Source: Aquiflexum balticum DSM 16537 (lineage in GTDB: Bacteria > Bacteroidota > Bacteroidia > Cytophagales > Cyclobacteriaceae). Taken from it: DNA of 64,000 bases. The notes below the pieces were generated by a model. That model saw nothing but the letters and a program-made list of their open reading frames with translations. It was not told the origin of the DNA and ran no database searches. The DNA is taken from the NCBI RefSeq assembly GCF_900176595.1, contig NZ_LT838813.1, positions 248,001 to 312,000 on the forward strand, written 5' to 3'. Shown here piece by piece: positions 44,362 through 53,600 of the stretch (the first letter of the stretch is position 1; every line of letters starts with the position of its first letter). A program made the translations under genes and the position numbers.

Positions 44362-45402
44362 TCAATTCCCACTTTCAGCAATTATTTTTAAGTCTCCTTT
44401 TTCCACATACCAAAATCCGTCCCATTCCCAATTCCAGGTCTTGAGATCCAAAGATGGATTTTCATCAGCGTTTACGGTTTTATAATTCAGGGCTTGTTGG
44501 TCAAGGTTCCAGGTCAAAGGTGTTTGGATTTGGAGTATTTCCGGCAATTGATCCGCATTGGTTTCCATCAGGTAAAAAGCATTTGCCTGGCCAAAAACTT
44601 TTGCTTGGCCATTTTTGTCAATCACGACCGCAGTCTTTTCATCTACGGCAATTGCCCGGAGAGGCTGATTGTCAGAAAGGTTTTTTAACCTGGCCAAAAA
44701 ACCAACAAGCCTTCCCTCTCTGTTTCTTTGTGAAAAGTGCTGGTCAGTAATCGTATTTTGCAAAAAAGGATGATTGATGAGACTTGACCTGCGTACGGTC
44801 AATCTTTCATCAAATGGATTCTGCAGTGCTTCTTGACTGACAACTGAACCATTCTCCCCCGTATAAACAAACTCACCCATGATGGCACAACCTGCACTGG
44901 TCCCGCCTATAGGGATTTTCTTTTCATGAATCAGGTACTGAATTGCTTCCTCAACCTTTGACCCTTCCCATAATCTCAAATATTGGGATTGATCACCACC
45001 CGCAATAAACAAAGCCTCAGCGTTCATCAATGTCTCAAATACCTTCTCGTCATTGGAGGCCTCAGCGGTATTGATCCGCAAGGTTTCCACGGAATTCAGT
45101 CCGCCCATATTATACAGGTAATCATTGTATCCATCTCCGCCACTTACCCTGATGATCACAAAATCACCTCCTCCCGACCGCTCTATCATCCAACCCATAG
45201 CAGCATCCACATCTGTGCTTCCTCCCATCAGGACAAGACCCATTTCTGTTTCTTTTTGGGTATCTTCGGCATTTCCCACCCTTCCTAATGAATATGGGTT
45301 CTGAATAGGTGGGATGGGAGGAGTGATAGGTTCAGCACTACAGGAATAAATGATCAAAAAGAAAAAAGAGATCAACACTAGAAAATGTCTGGAAATATGC
45401 AT
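44362..45402 (-). CDS. Cyanophycinase-like S51 peptidase (lipoprotein)
   Basis: 347 residues from MHISRHFLVLISFFFLIIYSC, with lipobox IYSC. The S51 features are present: FIAGGDQSQYLRLWEG, nucleophile in IGGTSAGCAIMGEFVYT, and TDQHFSQRNREGRLVGFL, the cyanophycinase signature. An earlier in-frame ATG at 45432 adds 10 residues. May degrade beta-aspartyl peptides or cyanophycin outside the cytoplasm; no cyanophycin synthetase is in the window. Confidence 0.9.
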   Translation of the reverse strand: MHISRHFLVLISFFFLIIYSCSAEPITPPIPPIQNPYSLGRVGNAEDTQKETEMGLVLMGGSTDVDAAMGWMIERSGGGDFVIIRVSGGDGYNDYLYNMGGLNSVETLRINTAEASNDEKVFETLMNAEALFIAGGDQSQYLRLWEGSKVEEAIQYLIHEKKIPIGGTSAGCAIMGEFVYTGENGSVVSQEALQNPFDERLTVRRSSLINHPFLQNTITDQHFSQRNREGRLVGFLARLKNLSDNQPLRAIAVDEKTAVVIDKNGQAKVFGQANAFYLMETNADQLPEILQIQTPLTWNLDQQALNYKTVNADENPSLDLKTWNWEWDGFWYVEKGDLKIIAESGN

Positions 45403-45495
45403 GATAATATGGAATTTGCAATTGTCATGCAAACTAATGAATACATTTAAAATTATCCCAATTTGTCAAAGCCATTTTGAAAAAAGCAGAAGAAA

Positions 45496-46641
45496 TTAGG
45501 CATGAATTCTCTTATCAATTCTTGTAGGATTTCTCACTTTTAGCCCGAATAAAGGTCTTATCAACTTCCATCTTCTAATAGCAAACTCATAGATCAACCA
45601 GGAAAAACCAAAGGTTCCGGCTGACATGATCAAGAACTTTGGCCAAAATCCCCAACCCACATGCATCAGATAATAACCTAAGGTAATGGTGATGGTCTGA
45701 TGTAGAATATAAAAAGGATAGACAGATTCATTGGCATAGGTAAGTGCATTGCTTGGCCGATTAAGATAAGCAGCAGCATAACCGAACAAAGCCAATATCC
45801 AGGCCCAAAGGTTGAATACTTTGAAAAGCGCCTCAATGAAATGGATCAAAGTAGAATCTTCATAAATCTGCCTCAGTCCTACCATTAGGGTGAAACCGAC
45901 CAAGCCACAATAGAGGTATTTCCTTCTGTTTTCCAGAACAGTTTTCCAGAATACTTCTTTGACTGAAATCAGCAAAAAGCCAAAAAAGAACAAGGTGATA
46001 TAATTCACCACGTTGAACCAATCTCCCCAAAGGGCATGAGTGGAGGGAAAAAACGGCTCTAATAAAGATTCCCAAATAAAAAGCGGAATGATCAGCCAAA
46101 ACAGACCAAAAGGTCGGGAAGCTAATACAGTCATTTTTTTCAACAACCAGCTTTGAGGATGATTTCTGAGGTAAAGGAAAGCCGGAATCAACACCAGAGA
46201 AAAGAGCAACAAATAGGGTAAAAACCAAAGGTGGTGCCAAGAAAAATTACCTTCAGGATATACTCCGATAAATGCCTGGGAGGGCCAAAATTCAAAATAC
46301 CCTCCCGAGAATTGCCCTTTATCCAAACGCTCAAAATAAACCTGTGGGGGGACAATCAAAAGAATACCAACCACCAAAGGCAGCAACAGTCTTTGAATCC
46401 TTTCTTTGGCAAATTGTCCACCGCTTCTTTTCGAAAGGGCGTAATAAGTTCCCATTCCTGAAATCACAAAAAGGATAGGCAAACGCCATTGATTCACAAA
46501 TAACATGGGCAATCTGATTTCGGGATAAATGATGTCATTTTTGATATGGAATCCCCAAGGGACAAAAAACATCCCGACATGGTAAAATATCAGCAATCCA
46601 AAAACGATTACTCTTAGCCAGTCTAAGTCATGTCTGCGCAT
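45496..46641 (-). CDS. Acyltransferase-3 family membrane protein
   Basis: 381 residues starting MRRHDLDWLRVIVFGLLIFYHVGMFFVPWGF, the typical acyltransferase-3/OpgC-like opening with the conserved catalytic His in FYHVGMF. About ten membrane segments follow. The open frame reaches 46767, but the ATG at 46641 gives the conserved start and removes overlap with the LytTR gene. Probably O-acylates a surface glycan; target unknown. Confidence 0.87.
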   Translation of the reverse strand: MRRHDLDWLRVIVFGLLIFYHVGMFFVPWGFHIKNDIIYPEIRLPMLFVNQWRLPILFVISGMGTYYALSKRSGGQFAKERIQRLLLPLVVGILLIVPPQVYFERLDKGQFSGGYFEFWPSQAFIGVYPEGNFSWHHLWFLPYLLLFSLVLIPAFLYLRNHPQSWLLKKMTVLASRPFGLFWLIIPLFIWESLLEPFFPSTHALWGDWFNVVNYITLFFFGFLLISVKEVFWKTVLENRRKYLYCGLVGFTLMVGLRQIYEDSTLIHFIEALFKVFNLWAWILALFGYAAAYLNRPSNALTYANESVYPFYILHQTITITLGYYLMHVGWGFWPKFLIMSAGTFGFSWLIYEFAIRRWKLIRPLFGLKVRNPTRIDKRIHA

Positions 46642-46732
46642 AATTTTTGATTTTTTTTCCAAAAGTAGATATTGAAAAGATTGAAAAAAGGGCCTTGTGA
46701 TCAATGTCAAGGATTTGGGATGAAATGCAAGA

Positions 46733-47602
46733 TTATGAGACTTTGTACTTTCTTTCAAAGTCATCAATCATCCCTCTTGATACAGGGAGTGAATCAGAAT
46801 GACTTTTTATTTCCAGTTGATAGCCTTGGGCATTGCCTTTTACCTGTGCAACTTTTTGGAGATTGACCAAAAAAGACCTGTGGGTTTTGAAAAAATGGGG
46901 AAAGGATTGCAATTGGCTTTCAAGTTCTTTCAGTGTCATTCTTTTTAAGACTTTTTTTGCCTTGTCACCTTTCTCAAAATATATTTCCAAGTAATTCCCT
47001 TCTGATTTGGCAAATAAAAACTCTTCAGGGTTGAGGTCAAAGTCATCACTTTTTTGCTGTGTAACAATAGGCAGTAGTTTTTCCCTTTCGAGTGAAAAAT
47101 CAGACTGTTGCTGACTGTTGAGAGATTTAGCGGTTTTCAGATGTGCCTTCATCAATCTCAGGTAATTCATGGGAACCAAAATAACAGCAAAAAGAACCCC
47201 AACCATAAATGTATTTCTGACTTCCTCCAAAAAGTATCGCATAGACCAATTATCAGGGTTATTATAGATTAGGTCCCTAACAAGAAACTGACTGACTCCA
47301 ATTAATAACAAAACACCTGAAATCAAGGCAATTTCGTTTCCTACTGTCCACCTGTCTTCATTTACACGCAAGTTGTTCAAACCAATAATGAGCAATACAC
47401 AAAGAAAGGCATTCAAAGAATGTATCATGGAAATCCAAAAATAACTGACCTTATGTTCAGGCCTGTAAACTACAAAAGGTTCAAAAAAATAATTGAAGGC
47501 CATGCTCATCCCGAATATCACCGCAGCTAAGATCCAAAGGTTTTTCCCCTTGAAATAATAGGGGTAAGGTTGTTTTAGAAAATCTTTGAAATTTGCGGAC
47601 AT
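46733..47602 (-). CDS. Membrane-anchored LytTR-family DNA-binding regulator
   Basis: 289 residues. Residues ~20-150 contain four membrane helices (LWILAAVIFGMSMAFNYFFEPF, MIHSLNAFLCVLLIIGLN, and others). The C-terminal ~100 residues form a LytTR domain (LFAKSEGNYLEIYFEK, LKELESQLQSFPHFFKTHRSFLVNL). No receiver domain, so it is a one-component membrane sensor-regulator. Possibly controls the adjacent acyltransferase or S41-like genes. Confidence 0.88.
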   Translation of the reverse strand: MSANFKDFLKQPYPYYFKGKNLWILAAVIFGMSMAFNYFFEPFVVYRPEHKVSYFWISMIHSLNAFLCVLLIIGLNNLRVNEDRWTVGNEIALISGVLLLIGVSQFLVRDLIYNNPDNWSMRYFLEEVRNTFMVGVLFAVILVPMNYLRLMKAHLKTAKSLNSQQQSDFSLEREKLLPIVTQQKSDDFDLNPEEFLFAKSEGNYLEIYFEKGDKAKKVLKRMTLKELESQLQSFPHFFKTHRSFLVNLQKVAQVKGNAQGYQLEIKSHSDSLPVSRGMIDDFERKYKVS

Positions 47603-47632
47603 GGGTTATTTGGGAATGAAGAATAAAATTAA

Positions 47633-48613
47633 TCAATCTTCAATTCCCAGCCATTCAAATACATCATCAAAATTTACAGTAACAGAAGAATTGCCATCAG
47701 GGTGCAAATTTGGAAAAATGGTCAGATTGCTTTCTCTATCCATCAGCATCGCTTCAACAAAATAAAGTTTATGTCCATCTGGCAGGTTCTTTTCACCTTC
47801 CAGAAAAGCCCTTCCTGCTGTAGCATTTCCAAAGCTTTGGGTATTTGGCCTTTTAAGTATTGCTGCAAATATTTGCTCACCTTCCCGACAAGTTGACCCG
47901 TCTATCAAGACTGCAACTTTTGGTAAAGGGGACAAAACTTCCATTGAGTTTGAGACGGCTACTCTTTGAACTCCTCCCACATAGGATGCCCCATTTTTAT
48001 ATTCCCATTCTTCTTTTTTGTCATCTCTATAAAAAAATGCACCCAAAACCCCATCTCCCAAAATGGGTCCTAATCCAGCCAGCATTGCTTCAAAATGTCC
48101 ACCTGTCAAGCTTCTGAGGTCTATAATCCAAGCATCTGTTGCCTCCAATTCTCTCCCCCTTATCTTATCCTGAATGGCAAAAGCTAAATCTTCGGGACTA
48201 ATTTGAGAAGTTGGAATATCCAAATAGGCTATACTACTGGGTAAGGCGGGTGTTTGTTTTTGTCCTGGAATACAATCAAAGGCATTTTTGTCTCCTGCTA
48301 CAATTTCTCCTCTTGAGTTGATCACATAACTTTTATCATCCCCAATCATCTCGAACACCTTATCCAATGCTATATAAGTATCCTCGATTTTCCTGGCCCC
48401 TTTTGTCAAATCCAGTAGGGCCTGATCGATCTGGGATTTCTTCCAAGTGTAATTGTAGCTATATGAATCAAAAAAATCATTTTCAACAACTTGAAGAAAT
48501 TCATTCAAAAATGCCTCTGCTTCAGGAGAAATGGTATCTTCAAATTTATCCTCGGTTTCCTGACAGGAAAAAGTAAATATAACGATTACGAGTATTGAAA
48601 GAAATCGTTTCAT
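47633..48613 (-). CDS. S41-like peptidase-fold lipoprotein
   Basis: 326 residues, lipobox in IVIFTFSCQET. Fold of the tail-specific protease group: SIAYLDIPTSQISPEDLAF, AWIIDLRSLTGGHFEAMLAGLGPILGDG, KVAVLIDGSTCREGEQIFAAI, TQSFGNATAGRAFLEG. In the usual TxSAxE nucleophile motif the serine place reads C-R (STCREGE), so peptidase activity is doubtful. N-terminal helical region EAEAFLNEFLQVVENDFF fits these proteins. Confidence 0.8.
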   Translation of the reverse strand: MKRFLSILVIVIFTFSCQETEDKFEDTISPEAEAFLNEFLQVVENDFFDSYSYNYTWKKSQIDQALLDLTKGARKIEDTYIALDKVFEMIGDDKSYVINSRGEIVAGDKNAFDCIPGQKQTPALPSSIAYLDIPTSQISPEDLAFAIQDKIRGRELEATDAWIIDLRSLTGGHFEAMLAGLGPILGDGVLGAFFYRDDKKEEWEYKNGASYVGGVQRVAVSNSMEVLSPLPKVAVLIDGSTCREGEQIFAAILKRPNTQSFGNATAGRAFLEGEKNLPDGHKLYFVEAMLMDRESNLTIFPNLHPDGNSSVTVNFDDVFEWLGIED

Positions 48614-48625
48614 AGGACATCCAGT

Positions 48626-49051
48626 TTATCTTAGAATATTACAAAAATATATAGTTTTATTCAAAAGGTCAAGGAATTCTTTGAAGCCTTGGATGATGAT
48701 TTTTTTATTTTCCTTTGTCAATTGATCACTTTGATTCATCGTGATGATATAACCCTCATCCATATTGAAAAACTCCATTGCCTCCACCAAACCTTCCACT
48801 TCCCTATCCTTATTGTCAGGATACAATTCATGGGTAACCTGTATCAGCCATCGACAATCAGTTCCCTCAAAAACCACAAAATCACATTCCTTCTTTTCTT
48901 TAAAGTAATACAACTTTTGATTTTTTTTCCTAAAATTCAAATAAACAAGATTCTCCAAAAGTCTTCCCCTATCCTTTGTGAAACTCAATGAATTGGATTT
49001 GGCAAATCCATTATCGATGCAATAAAGTTTATTTTGTAAAAGTAAATTATC
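48626..49051 (-). pseudogene. 5'-truncated remnant of a DUF4143 AAA+ ATPase
   Basis: The C-terminal part of an ATP-binding DUF4143 protein: KLYCIDNGFAKSNSLSFTKDRG, then RLLENLVYLNFRKKNQKLYYFKEKKECDFVV, ending FLDLLNKTIYFCNILR. The frame is open only back to 49051, where a stop precedes it; the ATPase core (roughly 260 residues) is absent. An ATG at 48988 could still give 120 residues. Upstream sits a promoter-like direct repeat, then REP-like repeats, suggesting a deletion. Confidence 0.8.
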
Positions 49052-49078
49052 TTATGTTGTAAACGTAAACTAATTTAC
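49034..49078. promoter_or_regulatory. TTGTAAA(A/C)GTAAA direct repeat and GTAAATTA inverted repeat
   Basis: TTGTAAAAGTAAATTA (from 49034) and TTGTAAACGTAAACTAA (from 49057) are near-copies 23 bp apart. GTAAATTA (49042-49049) and TAATTTAC (49071-49078) form an inverted repeat. Looks like an operator-promoter directly next to the truncated ATPase end. Confidence 0.45.
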
Positions 49079-49139
49079 ATTAACAGCATAAGAAAACAAT
49101 TTTGAATTGCTTTTAATCCGGGAAGTAAGTCAAGTTAGG

Positions 49140-49720
49140 AGCTAACGTCACCCTGACGCAGGAAGGGTCTCTTGAGGTTCAGGAAATGATAGATATAAAC
49201 ATAAATAGGGCCTCAGGAGATCCCTCGTGCCTACCATTGACAGATTTGGAGATTTAAACCCTTGGACTGTAAAATGCATTCAAGACCATAGAAAACTTTG
49301 CCTTGTCACCTCGACGTCAGGAGAGGTCTGAAACCCGCTTTGATGTCATTTCCTTTCTGTAAATGCCAAATTTTAAAAACTACCAATGACATAATTCGGA
49401 GCACCCTTCCTGCTGATCCCGAAGGCTTTTGGGTTGAGGTGAAAACAATGATATTTAGCTACTGAAATCATTAGGGATAATCACATAGGAAATTTATTTT
49501 GAACCACAAAAGTGACAAAAGAATACAAAAGATACTGAATAAAGTCTTTTGTTCCCTTTTGTTCCTTTTGTGGTTCCATCATTTTTTTTGTTTAACATTA
49601 ACGCCAGCCCATTCGGGATGACGCCTGCCTGCCGTAGGTAGGGCTGCTACGATTTATGTCAATGGTACGTCAGGAGAGGTCTGCGGCCCGCTTTTTTGTC
49701 ATTCCTTTTCTGAACATTTT
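49140..49720. repeat. REP-like repeat cluster
   Basis: No gene is visible in the 730-bp gap before 49785. It holds near-copies of a REP-like unit. The clearest direct pair is ACGTCAGGAGAGGTCTG plus a CCCGCTT..TGTCATT..CCTTT..CTG tail at 49314-49360 and 49667-49714. Related pieces are GTCACCCTGACGCAGG (from 49148), CCTTCCTGCTGATCCCGAAGG (about 49405) and TTCGGGATGACGCCTGCC (about 49611). Confidence 0.65.
49501..49577. repeat. Long imperfect inverted repeat (CACAAAAG / CTTTTGTGG)
   Basis: Left arm GAACCACAAAAGTGACAAAAG onward (49501-49533) pairs with the arm ending CTTTTGTTCCTTTTGTGGTTC (49546-49577), a roughly 32-bp stem with few mismatches. Same word family as 14.5, 37.4 and 56.4 kb. Confidence 0.65.
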
Positions 49721-49784
49721 CAAAATCAGTTAGGAATATTTTCTAAATTGGATTTTATACCAAATCAAAATTGGAAAATCCAAA

Positions 49785-50717
49785 ATGAATCCAGAAAATA
49801 CATCAGATAAATTGGAAGGAATAATTGTTCCTATGGTTACACCTTTACTTTCAAATGGAGAATTGGACAGGAAAGGGACAGAAAGATTGATTCGACACCT
49901 GACCCATGGAGGTGTCCATGGGATATTTATATTGGGCACCACAGGTGAAGCTTCAAGTTTAAAACCTGCCATCAAAAAAGAACTGATTGAAATCACATGT
50001 AAGGAAACCCAAGGGCAACATTTGATCTTAGTAGGAATCACGCATACGGCTTTGGATGTCAGCTTGAAAATCGCAAAAACTGCAAAAGAAAATGGTGCTG
50101 ATGCAGTGGTAGCCGCACCACCATATTATTTTTCGCTTGACCAAGAAGACCTCTTTAAATATTACATCAAACTTGCCGACCTTAGCCCTTTACCTTTGTT
50201 TTTGTACAACTTCCCCGTCATGACCAAAAACACCCTAGAGCCAGAAACTGTCCACAAATTATCCCAACACCCCAATATCATCGGAATAAAAGACAGTTCG
50301 GGGAATGGCGTTTATTTTCAGAAATTATTGGCTCTCAAAAAAGTAAAGCCGGAATTTTCTGTTTTGATAGGTCCTGAGGAAATGCTCGCACAGTCAGTCC
50401 TTTCAGGTTGTGATGGTGGAGTCAGTGGTGGAGCAAATATTTTCCCCAATCTTTATGTACGGTTATTCGAAGCTGCCAAAAATCGAGATTTCGAAATGAT
50501 CAGTAAAATCCAGCCCCTTATCCTGGAAATCTCAAAAAATATCTATGGCTGTAGTCCAAAAACCTCCAGCTACCTCTGCGGGGTAAAGGAAAGCCTGTAT
50601 TATTTGGGCATTTGTGAACCACATATTGCCCCTCCATTGCAATCCGTAAATGCCCAAGCAAAAGAAACCATTATCCAAAATCTCGAAAAGATTATTTTCA
50701 AAATCAAAACCATTTAA
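49785..50717 (+). CDS. Dihydrodipicolinate synthase / N-acetylneuraminate lyase family aldolase
   Basis: 310-residue Schiff-base aldolase of the DapA/NanA superfamily. Signatures: GIFILGTTGEASSL near residue 50, LFLYNFPVMTK with the catalytic Tyr, and IIGIKDSSGNG with the Schiff-base Lys. GCDGGVSGGANIFP near residue 205 is shared by the superfamily. Paired with a sodium:solute symporter 21 bp downstream, which suggests catabolism of an imported sugar acid or sialic acid rather than lysine synthesis. Substrate not determinable. Confidence 0.9.
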   Translation: MNPENTSDKLEGIIVPMVTPLLSNGELDRKGTERLIRHLTHGGVHGIFILGTTGEASSLKPAIKKELIEITCKETQGQHLILVGITHTALDVSLKIAKTAKENGADAVVAAPPYYFSLDQEDLFKYYIKLADLSPLPLFLYNFPVMTKNTLEPETVHKLSQHPNIIGIKDSSGNGVYFQKLLALKKVKPEFSVLIGPEEMLAQSVLSGCDGGVSGGANIFPNLYVRLFEAAKNRDFEMISKIQPLILEISKNIYGCSPKTSSYLCGVKESLYYLGICEPHIAPPLQSVNAQAKETIIQNLEKIIFKIKTI

Positions 50718-50738
50718 TCCTCCTATCATTTCCCTTTT

Positions 50739-52223
50739 ATGAATCTTTCCCTCATTGACCTGATTGTTTTTTTGGCGTATGTGGTTGGAATCATCAGTTT
50801 TGGGGCTTCATTTTATTTCAAAAAAAGAGTCTCTATAGATTATATCACCGGAGGCGGTAGATTGCCGGCCTGGGCCTTGGGCATGTCCATTTTCGCAACT
50901 TACGTCAGCAGCATCAGTTTTTTGGCCCTACCGGGAATTGCCTATCAGTCCAATTGGAATGGTTTTGTGTTTAGCCTTTCGATTCCTTTTGCCGCATTTA
51001 TCGCAGTGAGATACTTTGTCCCGCTCTACCGAAAACTCCAAAGCCCTTCCGCCTATGCTTACCTTGAAAACAGGTTTGGTCTATGGGCAAGGGTGTACGC
51101 CTCTACTTGCTACCTGCTTACCCAATTGGCCCGCATGGGCGCCATCATGTATTTATTGGCTTTACCAATGAATGCCTTGTTTGGCTGGAGCATTCCATTG
51201 ATTATCGTAGCTACAGGTCTTGGTGTCGTGATTTACGCTATGCTTGGCGGAATTGAAGCGGTAGTTTGGACGGATGTGGTTCAGGGAATTTTATTGATCC
51301 TAGGTGCATTGACATGTTTTATATTGATTGTTTGGGAAATGCCGGGAGGTTGTCTACAGATATATGAAATTGCCCAGGAGCAAAATAAACTTTCCTTGGG
51401 CAGTTTTTCCCTGGATTGGAGTCAGAATACATTTTGGGTGATTCTTGTCTACGGATTGTTTATCAACCTCCAGAATTTTGGTGTGGACCAAAGTTATATC
51501 CAACGTTATCTGGGAGCCAAAACAGCATCGGAAGCCAAAAAATTGACCTGGTTGGGAAGCTTGCTCTATGTTCCCGTATCCTTGTTATTTTTTATGATAG
51601 GAACAGCCCTTTTTGCCTTTTACCAACAATTTCCTGAAAATCTACCATTAGAGTTACAAACCATTGAAAATGCCGATAAAGTTTTTCCTTATTTTATTGT
51701 TTCCACGCTACCCAAAGGATTGACCGGACTGATGATCGCAGCCATATTTGCAGCTGGCATGAGTACAATATCCACCAGTATCAATAGTTCGGCAACGGTG
51801 ATTTTGGAAGATCATGTCAAAAAATACCTTTTTCCAAACCTTCCTAAAGCCTCTGATTTCAAAGTGCTTTATGTGTCCTCATTCATGATGGGAATAGGGA
51901 GTATTCTGATTGGATTGGCTTTTAATGGAGTAAGCAGCGCTTTGGACGCATGGTGGGCATTGGCTTCGATTTTCAGCGGTGGAATATTGGGCCTCTTCCT
52001 TTTAGGTGTGCTCACCCAATCCAAGAGTAATATACCAGCCATTATTGGGGTAATCCTCGGCTTATTATTGATCGCATGGATAAGTCTGGAGGAGTTATTC
52101 ATTACATATGGCTTGCCCGTGCTCGAATTACACAAGAATTTGGCCATTGTGCTGGGAACCATGACTGTTTTTTTTGTGGGGTTTGTTTTGGGGTGGATGG
52201 TAAATAGGATGAAGAGTTTCTAG
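50739..52223 (+). CDS. Sodium:solute symporter (SSS family)
   Basis: 494 residues with about 13 membrane segments. The family signature GGGRLPAWALGMSIFATYVSSISFL is near the N-terminus, and GLTGLMIAAIFAAGMSTISTSINSSATVI near residue 330. Probably imports the substrate of the aldolase encoded just upstream, and they share an operon. In such pairs the transporter often carries N-acetylneuraminate or related acids, but here it is inference. Confidence 0.93.
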   Translation: MNLSLIDLIVFLAYVVGIISFGASFYFKKRVSIDYITGGGRLPAWALGMSIFATYVSSISFLALPGIAYQSNWNGFVFSLSIPFAAFIAVRYFVPLYRKLQSPSAYAYLENRFGLWARVYASTCYLLTQLARMGAIMYLLALPMNALFGWSIPLIIVATGLGVVIYAMLGGIEAVVWTDVVQGILLILGALTCFILIVWEMPGGCLQIYEIAQEQNKLSLGSFSLDWSQNTFWVILVYGLFINLQNFGVDQSYIQRYLGAKTASEAKKLTWLGSLLYVPVSLLFFMIGTALFAFYQQFPENLPLELQTIENADKVFPYFIVSTLPKGLTGLMIAAIFAAGMSTISTSINSSATVILEDHVKKYLFPNLPKASDFKVLYVSSFMMGIGSILIGLAFNGVSSALDAWWALASIFSGGILGLFLLGVLTQSKSNIPAIIGVILGLLLIAWISLEELFITYGLPVLELHKNLAIVLGTMTVFFVGFVLGWMVNRMKSF

Positions 52224-52302
52224 GCTTGGAATGAAAATGAATGGCTTAACAATTCTTGAATCAAGTATTTGATTTATTTGTGTCAAAGACCACCCTTTTC
52301 CC

Positions 52303-53568
52303 TTAATCTTCCTTTCGCATCAACAAAGCATTCTCCGGAAAACTATCGATCACATTGCCGTCCTCATCTATCGAAACAAAGCTCCAGCTGTTTTCTGCCA
52401 AGGTAAGTAAGGTAAAGGCTCTGATAGACTGTGCTTTGTTCAGGTACCAAGTACTGTCCACAGGATGGATATTTCTTGGCGTGACCCCATAGGAACCGTC
52501 ACCGATATAAATGATTCCTGATTCGTTAACTTCCATGTTTTTAATAGGGAAGGTTCTTTTATATGCATGGTCATGATTTTCAAAAGCAATTTCTACACCA
52601 TTCGCATCAAAAATCGGGGTCCAGGTTTCCCTTACCAAAGTCTGAACCGATCCTTTATATTCCCTCACAGAAGGATAAGCTGGCACATGGTAAATTGGTA
52701 TTTTGTGGTTTACTTTTTCCCGTTCTTTTAATGTATTGATCAACCAATCAGTTTGCACTCCTGGAATAGGATTGGAATGCTCAGTATCCAAAATGATCAA
52801 ACTCAGGTATTTCCCAAAATCCAAAACATTGAATCCTGGTTGGCCTGGAAAGGAAAATAAACTGTAAAAGTACGGCGCAATTCGGGCTCTGAATTCATCA
52901 TTTTGGACATATCCTTCGTGCTTGGTATAATAACCCCCAACCACTTCATGGTTGCCCACTGCTACAATACAAGGAATAATTCTTTTGTCGGCAGTCACCA
53001 GGGTGTTTTTATAGGCATCAAACCAATCGTAAATTCTTTGAATATTGTCAGCTAGGCCATTTTCGTAAGCCATATCCCCGCCGATGATCACAAAATCCGG
53101 ATCTTGGGCAGTGACTGCGCGGTTGGTTTTCTCCAACCATTCCTTTTGGTGCATAGAATCTCCTCCTATTGCGATTTTAAGTGATCTTTTATTGAGATTT
53201 TTTGGAAGTGTACGGAAAAAATAAATTGAATCAGATTCGGCAAACCTGAGCTCATAATCAGTATCCGGCCTTAATCCCTGAATTCCTACACGATGGATAT
53301 ATCTAGGCGAAAAGGGATAAGGATACACATCACTATCAAATGAATGCCATTTTTCGGTACCCTTTCTTCTGAAATACAACGTTGAAGGATTCAACTCATC
53401 CATATGCCAATCCACATCCATAGTTGTGGTAGGGTCTGAAGTCCAAGTAAGATAAAAGGAATGGGGTTCAGACTGGGCAAAGCCTTCCTTTGCGATCAGG
53501 ACAATGGCAAGTAGAAATATAATTTTCTTGAAGTATATCAAGCACGGAAACTGGATTAGTTTAACCAC
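52303..53568 (-). CDS. Secreted metallophosphoesterase with purple-acid-phosphatase-like N-domain
   Basis: 421 residues. Signal peptide (KIIFLLAIVLIAKEGFAQ). Residues ~30-120 form a fibronectin-like region (SFYLTWTSDPTTTMDVDW, VGIQGLRPDTDYELRFAES), followed by a metallophosphatase domain: LKIAIGGDSMHQKEW, DFVIIGGDMAYENG, IPCIVAVGNHEVVGGYYTKHEG, IPIYHVPAYPS, IAFENHDHAYKRTFP. Exported phosphatase; substrate unknown. Last gene of the trehalase unit on the minus strand, 32 bp past the trehalase stop. Confidence 0.88.
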   Translation of the reverse strand: MVKLIQFPCLIYFKKIIFLLAIVLIAKEGFAQSEPHSFYLTWTSDPTTTMDVDWHMDELNPSTLYFRRKGTEKWHSFDSDVYPYPFSPRYIHRVGIQGLRPDTDYELRFAESDSIYFFRTLPKNLNKRSLKIAIGGDSMHQKEWLEKTNRAVTAQDPDFVIIGGDMAYENGLADNIQRIYDWFDAYKNTLVTADKRIIPCIVAVGNHEVVGGYYTKHEGYVQNDEFRARIAPYFYSLFSFPGQPGFNVLDFGKYLSLIILDTEHSNPIPGVQTDWLINTLKEREKVNHKIPIYHVPAYPSVREYKGSVQTLVRETWTPIFDANGVEIAFENHDHAYKRTFPIKNMEVNESGIIYIGDGSYGVTPRNIHPVDSTWYLNKAQSIRAFTLLTLAENSWSFVSIDEDGNVIDSFPENALLMRKED

Positions 53569-53600
53569 AGGTTTTTAAGAAGTTTAATATTTTAAATTTT

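Noticed and set aside
50739-52223. Calling the aldolase/symporter pair a sialic acid (NanA/NanT-like) system
   Set aside because: No epimerase or other nan genes adjoin, and the DapA/NanA superfamily cannot be resolved by eye.
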